Below the pieces are notes generated by a model that saw only the letters and a list, made by a program, of their open reading frames with translations, did not search any database and was not told the origin of the DNA. A stretch of 64,000 bases of DNA, taken from positions 3,153,179 through 3,217,178 of the forward strand of contig QRFJ01000056.1 in NCBI GenBank assembly GCA_006176705.1. The letters run 5' to 3'. The DNA comes from Cocos nucifera. Its lineage: Eukaryota > Streptophyta > Magnoliopsida > Arecales > Arecaceae. Positions 47,281-60,660 of the stretch are shown here, in pieces (the first letter of the stretch is position 1; every line of letters begins with the position of its first letter). A program made the translations under genes and the position numbers.

Positions 47281-47740
47281 TTGAGGCTCCTCACACTGTC
47301 TAGTATATTCATATCCAAAAAAAATAATATTCCTAAAAACCATTGGAGCATGGACGATATCAATCTAGACAATGCCGATAGAGTGCTTAGCGACATAGAA
47401 CATCTCTTTATTAGATGCATGTTTACTTGTCGGATTTGGTTCTTTTCTTTTCCAAGCTTAACATCACAGGTTACCGAGTAACAGGACAAGGTTTAGACTG
47501 GAAAGTAGCTTGTTTATTCTTGCTGCCGTTATTTGCTACATTTGGTTACAAAGGAATAACAAATTGTTTAGAAACCAAGTAGATAACCTACCTGAGGTCA
47601 CTAGGTCCATTCTGTTTTAATTTGAGGACTGGCATTGACATTACCCGCATAAAGTTTTAAAGAAAACGCAGACCTCTTTACATATTGCTGGGTTTAAGTA
47701 TATCCGTTATTGGTTTTTCCTTTTGCGCAAGAGAAGACAG
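47281..47740 (+). pseudogene. LINE remnant: zinc-binding region after reverse transcriptase
   Basis: The plus strand reads ADRVLSDIEHLFIRCMFTCR then IWFF, close to the zf-RVT pattern ETxEHLFxxCxFxxxxW of plant L1-like elements. After a frame shift it reads FILAAVICYIWLQRNNKLF and NQVDNLPEVTRSILF, typical of the segment just behind it. The remaining LINE parts are absent. Region is broken by stops. Confidence 0.55.
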
Positions 47741-48079
47741 AAGTCCAAAAATTAGATACCTCTCCCTCTTTCTTCGTGGTTCTGTATTTATTTTTGGTAG
47801 GCAAATTCAGAATCTTAGAAAGCTTTGGACAAAGGCCAGCGGAGCAGGTGGTATTCGGCCGCTAGCTCCGCATCTCGCCCACTAATTTACGGGTTGGTTT
47901 GTTCTTTGGAGTTGGACTGGACTCTTTCTTTTAATTGGATTAATTTTAGGATCGGGCCCGCAAAGCGGTATTTCTCCGTCAATCCGTGGAGCAGTCATCA
48001 CAAAGTTGTCCGTTAACGTCATCCAACGGCCCATGCTGCCTCAGGCGATCCAAGAAGCGTGAGATCTTAACCCTAAAAA

Positions 48080-48264
48080 AGAAATGCTCCCCGGTAAATT
48101 ACATAACGCGGATTTGCATCTCTACAGCGCCTTGCCCGACAGCAGCGGCATAGAGATCCTTGCCCTTGTTTTTGTATATTACATTTCAGATCTCCACACC
48201 TACCCCTTTCGCTCCGACCATTCGCCCGCCGGCCGGGTTCTTGGTTGGCGTTCGCCGGCCGGGA
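48080..48264 (+). promoter_or_regulatory. Leader and promoter region of the SH3P2-type gene
   Basis: The sequence turns GC-rich from about 48,100 and reaches the ATG at 48,265 in a GGGAATGGAG context. The leader probably begins in this region. No clear TATA box is seen, which is common for constitutively expressed plant genes. Confidence 0.35.
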
Positions 48265-51200
48265 ATGGAGGCGATAAGGAAGCAGGCCACACGGCTCAGG
48301 GAGCAGGTCGCGAGGCAGCAGCAGGTGCCCCCTCGTTTTCTCTCCCATTCCCCCCCTCCTTACCCTTACTTGATGCATCTATCTCTTCAGAGGTTGGATA
48401 TCTTTTTGGATTCGATTTCAGACTGATTTCTTCCGATTTGGTTGTTTCGAAGCGGATTTGATGCATCAAGGGCAGTACTTGCACAACTTCTTGATGTTTA
48501 GTTAAAGCACGACTGCGATCTGGATGTTTTGGTGTATCAGGACAGAGATGTGAGCTTGATAGATTTATTTCTTTATCAAATTCTTGCTTGCTGATTAATA
48601 CGCTCAATTTATTGGTTTGAGCGAGCCTATTTCTATTGTCTGTATTCATTCAGCGCTGAGGGCAATGTGTCTCTGGTGGCACCTCCCATTTGGTATTGTT
48701 GTGATAGAGATCGCAACCCTTTGGTACTCATCTCATCCGGTCCTTTCACTGGGTGGAGAAACATTTGCTTTCCCTGCGCTCATGCTTCAGTACTCTGCTC
48801 GACCTTTTGTTCCTCCATTTCAGCTCCCTCTCATATTTGAGCTAAGAGAACCTCTAGCACCATTTGCTTTTTCTACCTGACAAGAAGTTATTCCTGGTTT
48901 TAGGGTCTTCATGATGCAATCTTCCTATTTCACAATTTCGTGTCAATCATGTGTTTGACAGCATGAACATTGCCAGGGAAGACAATAAGCCTTGCCTTAT
49001 GGAATTGATGATGTAAGCATACATGTCAGTTTTCACTCTTCGGACTTAATTTATGAATTTTCCAAGACAGCAATCAAGGTACTATGACTCCTGTGGTGGG
49101 TAGGTGTCGTGAATCTTCAAAATTTGACCCCATAATGGCTACAACGGATTCAACTTGAAATGATGGCATTTTAGCTTATTGATTCCTTCACTTTTATATG
49201 TATCCTGAAGAATCTCATCTTCCATATCATAAACTTCTTTAAGGACAAGTGAACAACTTTATCATAAGATGAAACAAATATTGGTTTCCTCTTCCTTTAT
49301 CTTGCAATACCATTGTATCTTTGATGTTGATAGCTTCATTTTTAGTAACCACTCCAACATCTTTAATCCTCTTTTATCAAGCAATGTCTTCTTTATTGTA
49401 ATATTTCTTTCATGACATCTTCTTTTGGATGGTCTAACTTTTATTCTTGCTTGCTTTCCTTCATCCCAACATTCCATCATACTTCTCTGTAAACTACAAC
49501 ATGTAGGCCATCCCCTTTTTGGCTCTTTGGTCTCCATTATGTGCATAAAAGAACCAAGAAAGTTTCTGTTTGTATTTATTTATTTTCCTTTTTTCCATGA
49601 AAGCTCCTTATTTATGTTGGTCTCGGCATGTTCTTTTTGGCCTTGGAGCATGAAAGTTTATATTGTCACTTTGCTAGCATGTATCACCTTTTGATATTAC
49701 AATCAAGCTTTCCTAGCAGAATATGTATGACCTTTCTCAAGAGAATGTCACATGTTAAAGAATCCTTGTACGATACTTATTCTGAAAGAAATAAGGGACA
49801 GGCAAACACAGTGTGATGGATGACATTTAGGAGAGCAAAAGTATGATGACAAGAAATAAAAATTAAACATCAAAACTGCCACTAGACTTGTAAGAGAACT
49901 CAAACTGAAATAGGAAAACACAACATAAGCCAAAAATTTTTCTCTTCACCTAAGCTTCCAATGGAGGATGTCAAGTCCAATATCCTACATAAAACCCAAC
50001 CAGTTAGCAACAGCCCCACTTCAAATCTAATCCTTTCCAAGCACCAAGAGTATATGTTTCATGCCATATTGTCATGTGGTTATGTTCTCTACTTTGCTGT
50101 GGTCATAATACTTGGTACATATGATTGTTCCCCAAAGTGGTGTGTGTTTTACCTAGGGACCAAACCAATTTCTTGAGAATTGCAGCTTTCATATTATCAC
50201 CCATAAAACTTGACACTAGCTGTTTTAGGGCCCTTTGAATGCAGACAAGTTTCCATTTGTTAAGAGGAAAAGCTTCAGCACCTGACTTTCCATCCCCTTA
50301 AAAGAACTTTGCATCACAAATTCAAAGTTTACACACTCCTCCTGGAATACAGGTATCTCAACATGACTATGGTGTAGCTGGGAAGAACGGAAGTAGAACC
50401 TTTGATTGGGTGCAAACAAATAGGAGTTCACTTTCCAATGAGGAGAGCTTTTTGTCAATATTGACAGCAGTGGAGCTCTTTCCTATGCTATCTACACTTT
50501 TTTCCACCTTACATCTGTATCCTGAATAGATCATAGGAATTTCTTTGATCTTACATCCAAAACTCCACAACACTAACCTTCATTCGACCTTAATACGGAT
50601 CAGTCACCAATTATTTGGTTAGCAATTTACAAGAACGAAGGTATGACTTCAGGTTAGTCATAGTCTGTGGTATGAATAGTGCCAGGAGCAACATACTTTG
50701 AAGCTTCAATTATATAACCCCAGAATCTCTGTGTTAAGCAATTCTATGATCTTTTCTGATATCTGTAGCTTGTAGTATTCATGAACAAGTGGCAAACTGA
50801 AAAACCATCAAGGGTAATCTGCTTTCATAGGAAGCATTCTGATGAGTTATGGCTATTTTTGAGCATGCTCCTCAAATGGTTAAACAGAGCTGAGCAATGA
50901 TTAATGAACCTAATGGTTCTGAAAATATGAAAAGAAAGAGTGAAATTCTTCCTATTGATACAACTTTGTTAACTTTTGCAAAGTTTTTGGAGATCAATCT
51001 TCCTTGTGTATTTATTTTAAGTTTAAAACATTGTTAAAACTTGCTTACTGATAAGATATCAATTTCCCAGCTGGGGAAGGAGGTGAATGCCATCAGGTGT
51101 TGAGTCCTCCATCTCTTGGCACCTCTTGACAAGCAATCCTGAACCCTGATGGGAAGTTTCTTAACCTGTTCATTGCAAACATGGACTCATAAATACTAAG

Positions 51201-54200
51201 AGATCGTTCTTAATAAAAACAAGGTTATGTGTAAGAGTGCCATAGCTTTTGAGAATAATGTGTTTGTCTTCATCTCTGGGTGGCATGATAGTGGAACAAC
51301 CTCATTTGGCTAAGACACCTATGACCTTTTTCTCCCCATGAGCTCATCACGATGAAGATCTTGACCTCATCCTACAAAGACTTTCATATTACAATAAAAC
51401 ACATGTTTTATCTCTTATTTCCAGCCTACAGATTTCCTCTTCAATCAATTTTTTGCATATTAGATGAACCAAGATGACATCATCTGCCATTTAGCCATCT
51501 TATTTTTGATAAAAATTTTCTCTTGAAGTGTAAAGACATACAGCTGTAGAGACTTCCAACAGAATGATCTCCTCCAATTGCCACTAGCTTGTCAGATGGG
51601 GAACCAAGCCAAAGATATGCATCCCTTTTCTGTGTTAACCACAAATGCCCTGGCTATCCACTTGCTTTTGGAATTGTCAGAGAGAATCTCTCATGGTTCA
51701 TGGCTATGATTCCAAGTAACATAAAGGTCATTTTGACTGCTATGATTACAGGCGGTTCTCAAGCAATTTGGTGCTGGTGGACATGGAAGTTCTGATAGTG
51801 TAATTACGGATGAGGCAGAACTTCAGCAACATCAAAAGTTAGAGAAGCTTTACATATCAACCCGTGCTGCCAAGGTTACCATCATTTTACTTTATGTTGA
51901 TTTGTTTCATTACAGTTCTTTTCCATGAAATTTTTTCCTTTTTTTATGTAAATTTTGTGAAAATACTTCAATCGATTCTTTTCAGCATTTTCAAAGGGAC
52001 ATTGTTCGCGGTGTGGAAGGTTACATTGTCACTGGATCTAAACAAGTTGAAATAGGTATATTTCTGAATTTGTGGGTTTTGTTCCCCTTTTATGTATTAC
52101 CATATTTTTATTGAAAGTTATATTTCGCAGGCAATCCTTTTGCCCCATAACTTTTTAATGTTGGCAATCATTCTACTGAAAATCATTTTTTGCAGGTAAT
52201 AAGTTGTCTGAAGATAGTAGAAAATATGGCGTTGAAAACACCTGCACCAGTGGCAATACACTATCAAAAGCTGCTATAAGTTATTCAAGGGCTCGTTCTC
52301 AGATAGAAAAAGAGCATGGAAATCTCTTAAAAGCCCTCGGTACCCAGGTCTGGCAGCCATTCCCTTAGTCCCAGTAGATTCATCGTGCTGTTATTCTGCT
52401 AATCTAGCTCTGAATCATAGATCTGAGGAATTGAAAGGGTATTGAATGCAAGATACTTGTACTCTTGTAGCTACAATCAGACTCCAGAAACTTGTAGTTT
52501 ATCTTCCTTGTTCTTTGTAGTCCATTTGCATAAGCTGAATCATACAACTCGTGCAGTGCTCAAGTCATCTGATTATGCTATTATTAGACAATTTTAACTA
52601 ATTTTTTTACCTATTTTATATTTTGTTTTCCTTTTATAGAAAATGTGCTGTGGAGGTTCTTTTCTTCCCTCTTAAAATATATTTTCCTCTTAAAACGTCA
52701 TATATCCTGTGCTAAAAGATAATATGTCTTGTCCCTATAATGACTTTATGTTTGTTCCTTTGTGAGTTTAACTTCATATATAAATGAAACATACCTTCCT
52801 CTCGAATGTTTTGTAAGATCCTCTTAAGCTTAAGGGCATTATATAAAACTGCAAGAACTTCTTTTCTGCTCTTCTTGCCATAGTCACTTCCAAGGTTCAC
52901 TGGACCAGTATTGGGGATCATACCAGCTGATGACTGCTTTAGTACAATATCGGTATATATCATACTGATCCGAAATGTACCGAACTAGGGAGATGGGGGA
53001 GAGGTAGAAAGAGAGGAGATAGGGAGAGGGAAGGGGAGAGGGAAGAAGGGAGGGAGGGGCTTACAAAGTGAGAAGGAGAGGGAGGAAGTTAGGTAGGGAG
53101 GGAGAGGACAGGGAGGGGGAGTTTATGGGGATGGAGGAGAGGGAAGAAGAGAGAGGGAGGCAGGGAGGGAGAGGAAGGGTTTATGGAGAGAAGGGACAGG
53201 GAGAAGGAGAGGGAAGAAGAGAGACAGAAAGAGAGGGAGGGGAGGGAGAGAGAGAAGGGGGGTTTACCTCATCGGTGGTGGTAGCCAGATACCCCAAACA
53301 TCAGTCAGCATCAAAGAGGGGAGAGAGAGATACAAGTAAGGCAGTTGAGGGAGTGAGAGAACAGCCTACGGTTTGATTTGTATAAGCCGGGCCGACCAAA
53401 ACGGCCAAACCGGCCTGATTTGCTGTTGGTTTGGTTAGGTACGGGCCAAGCAGTCTTATTCAGGCTAGTTTCGAAATGTAGTCACTTCTAACTATATCTG
53501 CTTTTGTTTCATTTATTCAGAATGACTCATCTGATAAGCTATTCTATGAGCAAACCTCTATTTCTCTTTAGAATTTACCCACCTAAAAGTATTATCTAAA
53601 ATAGAAGATCTTGATCCCACCAAACAATTGGCTCATTTTACATCTTCGTTATCCAAGAACCATATTCCACCTGTGCAACATAGATGTAATGCCTCCACTT
53701 TTTACTTCTCTTGGTAATCTCCTTAAAAATGTTGTCTATAAATCTGGACGATCCAGTTCTATATCTGAAAAATTTGTTTGTGCTTATTCCTACATGATTT
53801 TAAGCTAAGTATATCATAATTATCTATTTGTTGACTACCACTTAATCACAGAGTGGCAGGTGAATAATCTTAGTGGTGTTGCCCGTGGTCACTCATGATT
53901 TGGTGCTTAGGCACTTAGCATTTTGCTTTCTATGAATGAGAATCTCCCAGGAAGGCACAATAGTTAATGTTGAAATGATAATTAGTGACATCGGTAGATT
54001 GGTCCAAAAGTTGAAGTGAGAAAGGATGGATTACAATGCAAAAAATCTGGTACAGCGTGCATGGCATGTGCTGAAACCTAACTGTAAACCAGATGATTCC
54101 AGAAGTAGCACAGCTGCTTGGTTAAAGGTTCCCTAGCATTGGGCATGTGCAGTGCACTAAGAAGTAGCATGGATGTCTCTGATTTCTTGTAAAAGCATTT

Positions 54201-56453
54201 TCTATTATATCCTCTCTTCTTTTGTTTCTCCCCCTCAGAGAAGGAATTGAACTATGTGAAGAGTATTCATTGAAGATGACAGGAGGGGGGTGTTTGGCTT
54301 GCAACCGGAATCGGAATAGCCAAATACACCGAAGCGTTTGGTTCGTGACCGGAATTGGAATCCAAATTTGAATCCTTAGGAGAGAGTAGGGATTGAGTTT
54401 TAGATAGATTGGGCCATTCCTATTCTACCCTGGAATTGGAATGGGACTCCTCCCAATCAAACGGTTGGAATAGGAGTCATCCATTTCCATTCCAAATCCA
54501 GAGCCAACTCCCTCCAACCAAACATCCCCTAGGATTAGTCATGGGGTGAATGGTGCTCATATGTGGAGGAGATACTTGGTTTGTTAGTATAATGATAGTA
54601 TGGATGTGAAGCTCAATCACTGTAGGTGCTGTTCAGATTGTTTGCTTGGCAAGGACAAAATGTTTAGTCAATAATATACTTAAGCTGTGTGGGCAAATAC
54701 TTACGTGGAATACAGGCAACCTCAAACCTGGAAAATAACGAAAGAAACCCTGCTTTTATATCTTGGACTTTTGTTACAAACTGCCCCTTGATAGGCTGCA
54801 ATGACATGGATCATTTCCATAATGATTCATCCAAATATAGTAAAAGAATGGCTGAACCACTAGGTGAAGTCTGACAACATTGCGTAATTAAGGTCAAAAG
54901 TTTTACACATTATATGGGTCATGGTCCCACCAACACAATAAGACACCCCAATTGCCACTTGTTGGATTTGCAAATTCTTGAAATTTTTGGAATTAATTAA
55001 GTTGTGATTAGTAAAATAAGAGAATGCTTAACTTGCAATGCTTGTTAAAGACATTGAAATAATAGCCATTACAATACAATGATCCAATAAAAAAAATTCA
55101 ATGATTAAAAAAATTGTCTTCTATACAAACCATTGGGTATTCTATTGCACCTAAACAAATTGCACGAGAAAGGTATTCTTTTGCATTTAAACAAATTGTC
55201 TTCTTTGCTGGTGAATCTCTCTCTTGTACTACTTGTTCTTTGTGAGTAATATTCTTTTGCCACTAACTAATCTAGCATTCTCAAACCTTGTTTGGCTAGG
55301 TTGCAGAGCCATTAAGAGCAATGGTAATGGGTGCTCCTTTGGAGGATGCTCGACACCTTGCCCAGAGATATGACAAAATGCGACAAGAAGCTGAAGCTCA
55401 GGTATTATTTGAAGTTGCCTAGGATAGCAGTCTAGTGGTATTCTAAATTGATCTTATCGCCTTTCTCGCTAATTGAGTTTACTGTGGAAAGGTCCTTCAA
55501 AGCTGTTTTCTATCAGTAATTATTTTCTTGGTCATCTCTAAATTATATCAGAAATTTTTTCCTTGGTCATCTCTAAATTATACTCTAGCCTGTAAAGTAG
55601 CTTCATTAAATCTTCATGTCTACTTTTCATCTAGGTAGGTTGAATAAATAGTGGATGCTGATGGTAGGTGTTAGGTGCCTTTTGAAAAGACTAGAAACTC
55701 TGTGCCTTAGAACCATAGAATGTAAAATCAGTTATGTTACTAAAATTATTGCTAACATTTGAATGGTTTATCTTCTTGGTTCGGTTAATTTAGTTCCTGT
55801 ATTTTGAAAAAGATTGATACATGATTTTTACAACTGCACTAAGATTGGTTCTGTTCAGAAGTGGGTTCTTATGTACTAGGTTGGGAGTGCTGAACTGTGG
55901 ATACCCTGCATTGAAGATTCTAGCTATAACCATGTCTGCAGCTAGCAAGTGTTATCTTAATAAGTAGGCCTTACAAATTCTTTGTCTCTATCCATTATTG
56001 TTTAGTTCTAAGCTCATGATCACTGCCAGCCTTTCAGGCACATTATTACTGCGACCTATTGTTCTCCCCATTTTCTTTTTTGATTTGGGAATTTGGTGTT
56101 CCTGAAGGTAACTATTGGCATGCAGATAACCAGGGGATGGCATATATGTTGGCAGGTGCTTTATAGTTATCTAATGATAAAATGAAATTACTTAATGTAT
56201 AAAATTAACTATAATCCTAGAAATATATCAGAACTAATAAAAAGGGTAGATTAAGGAAACAGATTAGATTTTTTTTTTTTTCTTTTGAAGGATATATGAG
56301 TGGTGCATGACAATGCTAAATAGTAACTAGCATACAACAAATTTTATCTACAATTGATGCAATAATCTTAGTCAAATATCCAAAAACATGCTTGCCTGTG
56401 GCATCAATGAGAGATTTTGGGTTCTGACCATGGATGATCCTCCTTTGCTACCA

Positions 56454-56499
<46 letters not shown>

Positions 56500-59400
56500 T
56501 ATATCTTTGGCTGACCTAACCCATTTGGGCCACCTAGGCCTATGCATGCAACTTGTGCAACTGCTATAGAGGTCATGAGGTGGCTAGACCCCTAATGGAG
56601 TGGCTGAAGGCCTCACTTAAGTGCTTGAGCGGCTGCCTTTTCATGCATGTGTGGGGCCTTGGATCTTAATTCAACATGCCATTACCATCCCAGCTGTTTA
56701 TCCATCACTTTATCCTTGTTGTAACTCTTCCAAATTAGAATGGTTCCAGCTATTTAAATTTTCATAACACCATAAATTGTTAAATCCTGCTGCAATTTTA
56801 TGGGAATATCTATTTTAAATTCTCTCACAGGCTATTGAAGTTTCAAAGCGTCAACTAAAAGTAAGAGAAACTCCTGGCAACATTGATAATATATCAAAAT
56901 TAGAATCTGCTGAGGCTAAGCTGGAAGAGCTAAAGTCAAATATGGCAATATTGGGTAAGGAAGCTGTTGCAGCAATGACCGCTGTTGAAGCCCAACAACA
57001 AAGGTTAACTTTACAGAGGCTTATTGCAATGGTATTATCTTTATTCTTCACCTTCTACTCATTAATTTGTTATGTAATGTTTCTTTTCATGACATAAGTA
57101 TGTTAGATCTGGAACTTCATTAATAATTTTCCTTTATGCACTGAAGGTTGAGTCAGAACGAACTTTCCATCAGAGAATCCTACAAGTCCTTGATCAACTT
57201 GAAGGAGAGGTATGTGATAACGACATTTTTGTTTGTCAAAGCAATAAATTTTTCATTGCAAATATTTGCAAATGCAATATATAAACTTATTACATTGTTA
57301 ATGTAATGATTTGAACAGATGGTATCAGAGCGTCAAAGAATTGAAGCATCTCCAAATCCATTCATGGAAAACTCTATGCCACCACCCCCATCATATGAAG
57401 AAGCCAATGGAATGTTTTCTACCCCAACAGTTGATGGATCAGCTGAAAACATGGAATACTTTTTAGCAGAGGTGATTCATAGCTTTTCTATCATCAAAAT
57501 TGTTAGGTTATCGGTGTCCTGTCATAGTTTTTTATTTAATTTATGTTCCATGTTGTCCTTTTCTCTGCAGGTTATACAATCATATCAGGCTGAGACAGAT
57601 GTGGAGCTTAACTTGTTAGTCGGTGACTATGTTGTTGTAAGAAAGGTAATTATACTCTACTTGTAATTCTTGATTAAGTCATGTTCTGACTGATAAATCC
57701 ACTACTTTGTTCCTTCATAACATGGTTAATAAGCTATGCCACAACTGTTTTGTACTTCCATCATGTCCAATTAGGGAATATTAAGCAAACTTTATCATTA
57801 TGACATGTAAAGTGTTACTTGTAAAACAGAAAAACCTGCTGGTGGTGGAGGATAAAATGATGGATAAATGAGATGTTATGGATAGCTGCAACTAACACTT
57901 GGTTTCGAGGACTTGAAGTCTTGTAGTAGAGTCAGAAAATGCATAAGGGTGTTGCAAAGACATTTTACTGATTGAAACAGCTCTTATAACAGTTTTGACT
58001 CAGCTCTGTTGCTCCATCTACATTATGTTTTTAATACCAGCATATACACATGATGACTATTATAATGGTGTTATGATAGCTGATAATGAAAATTATTTGA
58101 CTATATTATTGCTGCAGCTACATCCATCCATCCATTAATGTTCATTCATTTTCTCCTTCATTCATCCCAACAGACTGTTAAGTATCCGAATTGACTGTTT
58201 CTTAAGTCTCTATCCAATTCCACATTCTTGCACTTAAGCTTACCGTATTTGCCAAGCAACTCATGAACTCCAAATGAAACTGCTAGCTTGCTTGTCTGTG
58301 AACCATTGTCAAAAGTTGGTCTATCTTTCATCCTTCCAATAAGGAATGTAACATATCAAAATTGACTGCTTCTTAAGTCTCAATCCAATCCTACGTTCTT
58401 GTGCTTTAGAGTACCCTATCTGTTGTGCAACTCACGGACTCCAAATGAACCTGATAGCTTGTTTATGACCTATCGTTAGAGGCTGGTTTGGGGCATGTTG
58501 GCCATATATGGTCAAAACTCACATATGCTTTGCAAGAAATATCTCTCAAGAATCCTCCTTTTTTCCAACCAAGAACATAACATATCAAAATTGACTATTT
58601 CTTAATTCTTAATCTAATCCCGCAACCTTGTGCTTTAGTATGTCATATCTGCTAAAGCAACTTGTGGACTCCAAATAAACCTGTTAGCTTACTTGTGTAT
58701 GACCCACTGTCAAAGGTTGGGTTTGGCCATATATGGTTGAAACCATATCTGCACTGCAAGAAAAATTCTCAGGAATCAGAAGTGATTGACACCCTTCCTT
58801 CCTCTGAATGGAGAACATAAGGTATTAAAATTGACTGCTTCTTAAGTCTGAATCTAATCCCACGTCTTGTGCTTTTGTGTACCCTCTCTGCTAATCAACT
58901 TACGTACTCCGGATGAACCTGCTAGCTAGCTTGTCCATGACCTATTGTCAAGGGTTGGTTTTGGGCATGTTGGCCATATATAGTCGAAACCCATATGCAT
59001 TGCAAGAAAAACTTTCAGGAATTGAAGGTTCTGACACTTAACATGCCCTTATACATGGACGTGTACCAGTGTCCTTGTAGCATAGTTGCAAGTATCCCTT
59101 TTGTGTGTGATGCCCACCAAATTTTATTTGCGGTTCTCACATATCTTTCTTTCAATTTGCTGAGGACCAGGTATGGATTCTTGCTCTTTATTAAATACTT
59201 CCATCTGTTACCGAAGCAGCAAATTAGCCTTGCAAGTTGATCTTTCTAAGCCAAGTTAGCTCTTCTAAAGTGCGATTATTTCCTCTGAACAACTTTTCTA
59301 CTGCCCCTTCTCCCAACCAGAGGGTACCATAGATGTGGTGGTTGGTTTTTCCCAAAATTAGAGAAGTAAATAAAGCAGAGCTCTGGGAGTCTGCCAATTG

Positions 59401-60402
59401 ACAGGATAAAACCCAAAAAGTTCAGTTCACTATTAAGATGGATTTTAGTACCATACTACAATGAACATTAAAATATGACCATCAGACTTGTTTCCTTAAC
59501 ATATAATTTTGAACAGTTGCAGGATTAAATGGCTATCATCATTCCACAGTCACAATCTTACATCAAAACATAAAGCAAATTATATCTTACCTAAATCATA
59601 TCATGGGAAAATTCTATTTCACCACTTCTTCATTGAATTCTTCTATATACTGCTTTAAGCGTATCTGATGTAAACTTTCTTCTCTTTTGCATGTTAGTAG
59701 AAAAAAGGATTTTTAAAAAACTTGCGGGTTGGTACAGTACTGTTGGTAGAGCGTTCTGACACCAAACCAGTAATGATCCAGGTGCCAGGATGCCGGAATG
59801 TACCAACCATACCCGTCAGTATTGATAGCTTTTCATTCTTTTTGATGCTCTTATTGTCGGTATGTACCAATATCGGTATCGTATTGATACTGTACTGTTC
59901 GATGGGAAACCATACAAGATTCAACACTGATATTCAAAACCTTGGTGGTAAATGTCATATGGTCATACCTCTATCCAAATTTAAGCATCTACTCTATGTA
60001 TTATAGTTCCTAGATTCTTAAAGCTAAATCCCTGACAAATCAATTGTCAAAATAGGTTGACCACTGCTGCTTCAGAAAAGGATGATTGAGAAAAATTGGT
60101 GCCTTTATTAGTGCAAGAAAGCAATGTCACCAGTCATTGCAAATGCATGGGATAGTTACAAAGTGAATTTAAAGACTTTTTGGGATTTTTTCTACATTCT
60201 TGCCATGTAACTTGGGATATTCTGTTTATCTGTGTCTCTCACTAGAATGCTGTAACAAATCTGGTTTTCTCATGATCATTCGCAGGTGTCTGGTAATGGT
60301 TGGGCGGAAGGTGAATGCAAAGGAAAAGCAGGTTGGTTCCCTTACGAATACATTGAAAGAAGAGAACGTGTGCTTGCAAGTAAAGTTGCTCAAATTTTTT
60401 AG
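48265..60402 (+). CDS. SH3P2: SH3 domain-containing protein, SH3P2 type, ten exons
   Basis: Exons are 48,265-48,324, 51,752-51,874, 51,986-52,055, 52,196-52,347, 55,300-55,401, 56,831-57,031, 57,147-57,209, 57,319-57,471, 57,571-57,645 and 60,286-60,402. All are GT-AG and frame-consistent, giving 371 residues, close to the about 370 of Arabidopsis SH3P2. The N-terminus MEAIRKQATRLREQVARQQQ and QFGAGG are family marks. Residues about 20-260 form a BAR-like helical region, followed by a proline patch (PPPPSYEEA) and a C-terminal SH3 domain (about 309-362; ELNLLVGDYV, GWAEGECKG, GWFPYEYIE). In Arabidopsis the protein binds membranes and acts in clathrin traffic, cell-plate formation and autophagosome formation. 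Introns 1, 4 and 9 are each 2.6-3.4 kb and hold repeats. Confidence 0.95.
48325..51751 (+). other. Intron 1 of the SH3P2-type gene (no other gene seen)
   Basis: 3.4 kb of T-rich DNA between exon 1 and the TGATTACAG acceptor. Short frames on both strands show no recognised protein. Confidence 0.7.
52900..53470. mobile_element. Non-coding CGGTAT-motif element with GA-rich core in intron 4
   Basis: The stretch begins near AATATCGGTATATATCATACTGATCCG, carries a GA-rich core at about 52,985-53,260, and ends near GGCCGACCAAAACGGCCAAACCGGCC. Its layout (GGTATCGG-like motifs, then a GA-rich tract) resembles the insert at 35,102-36,002, so the two may belong to one repeat family. Boundaries are approximate. 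Confidence 0.4.
54285..54530. mobile_element. MITE with GTTTGG inverted ends in intron 4
   Basis: The left end reads GGGGGGTGTTTGGCTTG, and the right end CCAACCAAACATCCCCT is close to its reverse complement. AGGA flanks both sides (54,281-54,284 and 54,531-54,534). The 246-bp insert has no coding capacity and its arms also share GGAATTGGAATCC-type blocks. Ends of this form are common in plant hAT- and Harbinger-derived MITEs; the exact class is unsure. Confidence 0.65.
56454..56499. repeat. Compound (GT)n(GA)n microsatellite in intron 5
   Basis: About 21 bp of GT repeats followed by about 25 bp of GA repeats, the same arrangement as at 12,709-12,766. Confidence 0.95.
58180..59030. repeat. 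Tandem repeat of about 170-240 bp in intron 9 of SH3P2
   Basis: Four diverged units start with TTGACTG(C/T)TTCTTAAGTCT at about 58,191, 58,362, 58,591 and 58,831. Each holds AATCTAATCCCAC, CTTGTGCTTTAG, GGACTCCAAATGAACCTG, TAGCTTGCTTG and, in units 2-4, GGCCATATATGG and GCAAGAAA. Units differ in length by indels. Confidence 0.8.
59720..59940. repeat. CGGTAT-motif repeat in intron 9
   Basis: GGTTGGTACAGTACTG near 59,728 faces TACTGTACTG-type and GTACCAATATCGGTATCG strings near 59,865-59,900, giving loosely inverted ends about 170 bp apart. It shares GGTACC/CGGTATCG motifs with the elements at 35.1 kb and 52.9 kb. It may be a small relative of these. Confidence 0.4.
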
Positions 60403-60660
60403 CCGGGCATGGGAGAATGTGGATTCCCATATTGAACCTTCTACTGGGTTCTCTATGCCTGCAGCTGCGTACGTTACAAGTGGAAGATGTGCATGCCTCG
60501 ACGTTGCCTCTTTGTTTTCTCTTTTTTCCTTTTCTTTTACTTCAGTTTGAAGTTTCTATTCCTCTAAAGATGGCCCATTTTGTTTACTGATGAAGTATTG
60601 CCGTCTAGCATTTCTTTTTGTAATGTTAAGTACATTATGAGGCAAGTTGTTTATCGTTGA
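60403..60660 (+). other. Probable 3' UTR of the SH3P2-type gene
   Basis: T-rich sequence after the stop, ending near a TTGTAATGTTAAGTACATT region at about 60,620-60,640 that looks like a plant poly(A) region. The exact end is not visible. Confidence 0.4.

Noticed and set aside
53068..53376. 102-codon frame rich in glycine, arginine and glutamate
   Set aside because: It is a translation of a GA-rich low-complexity tract within an intron.
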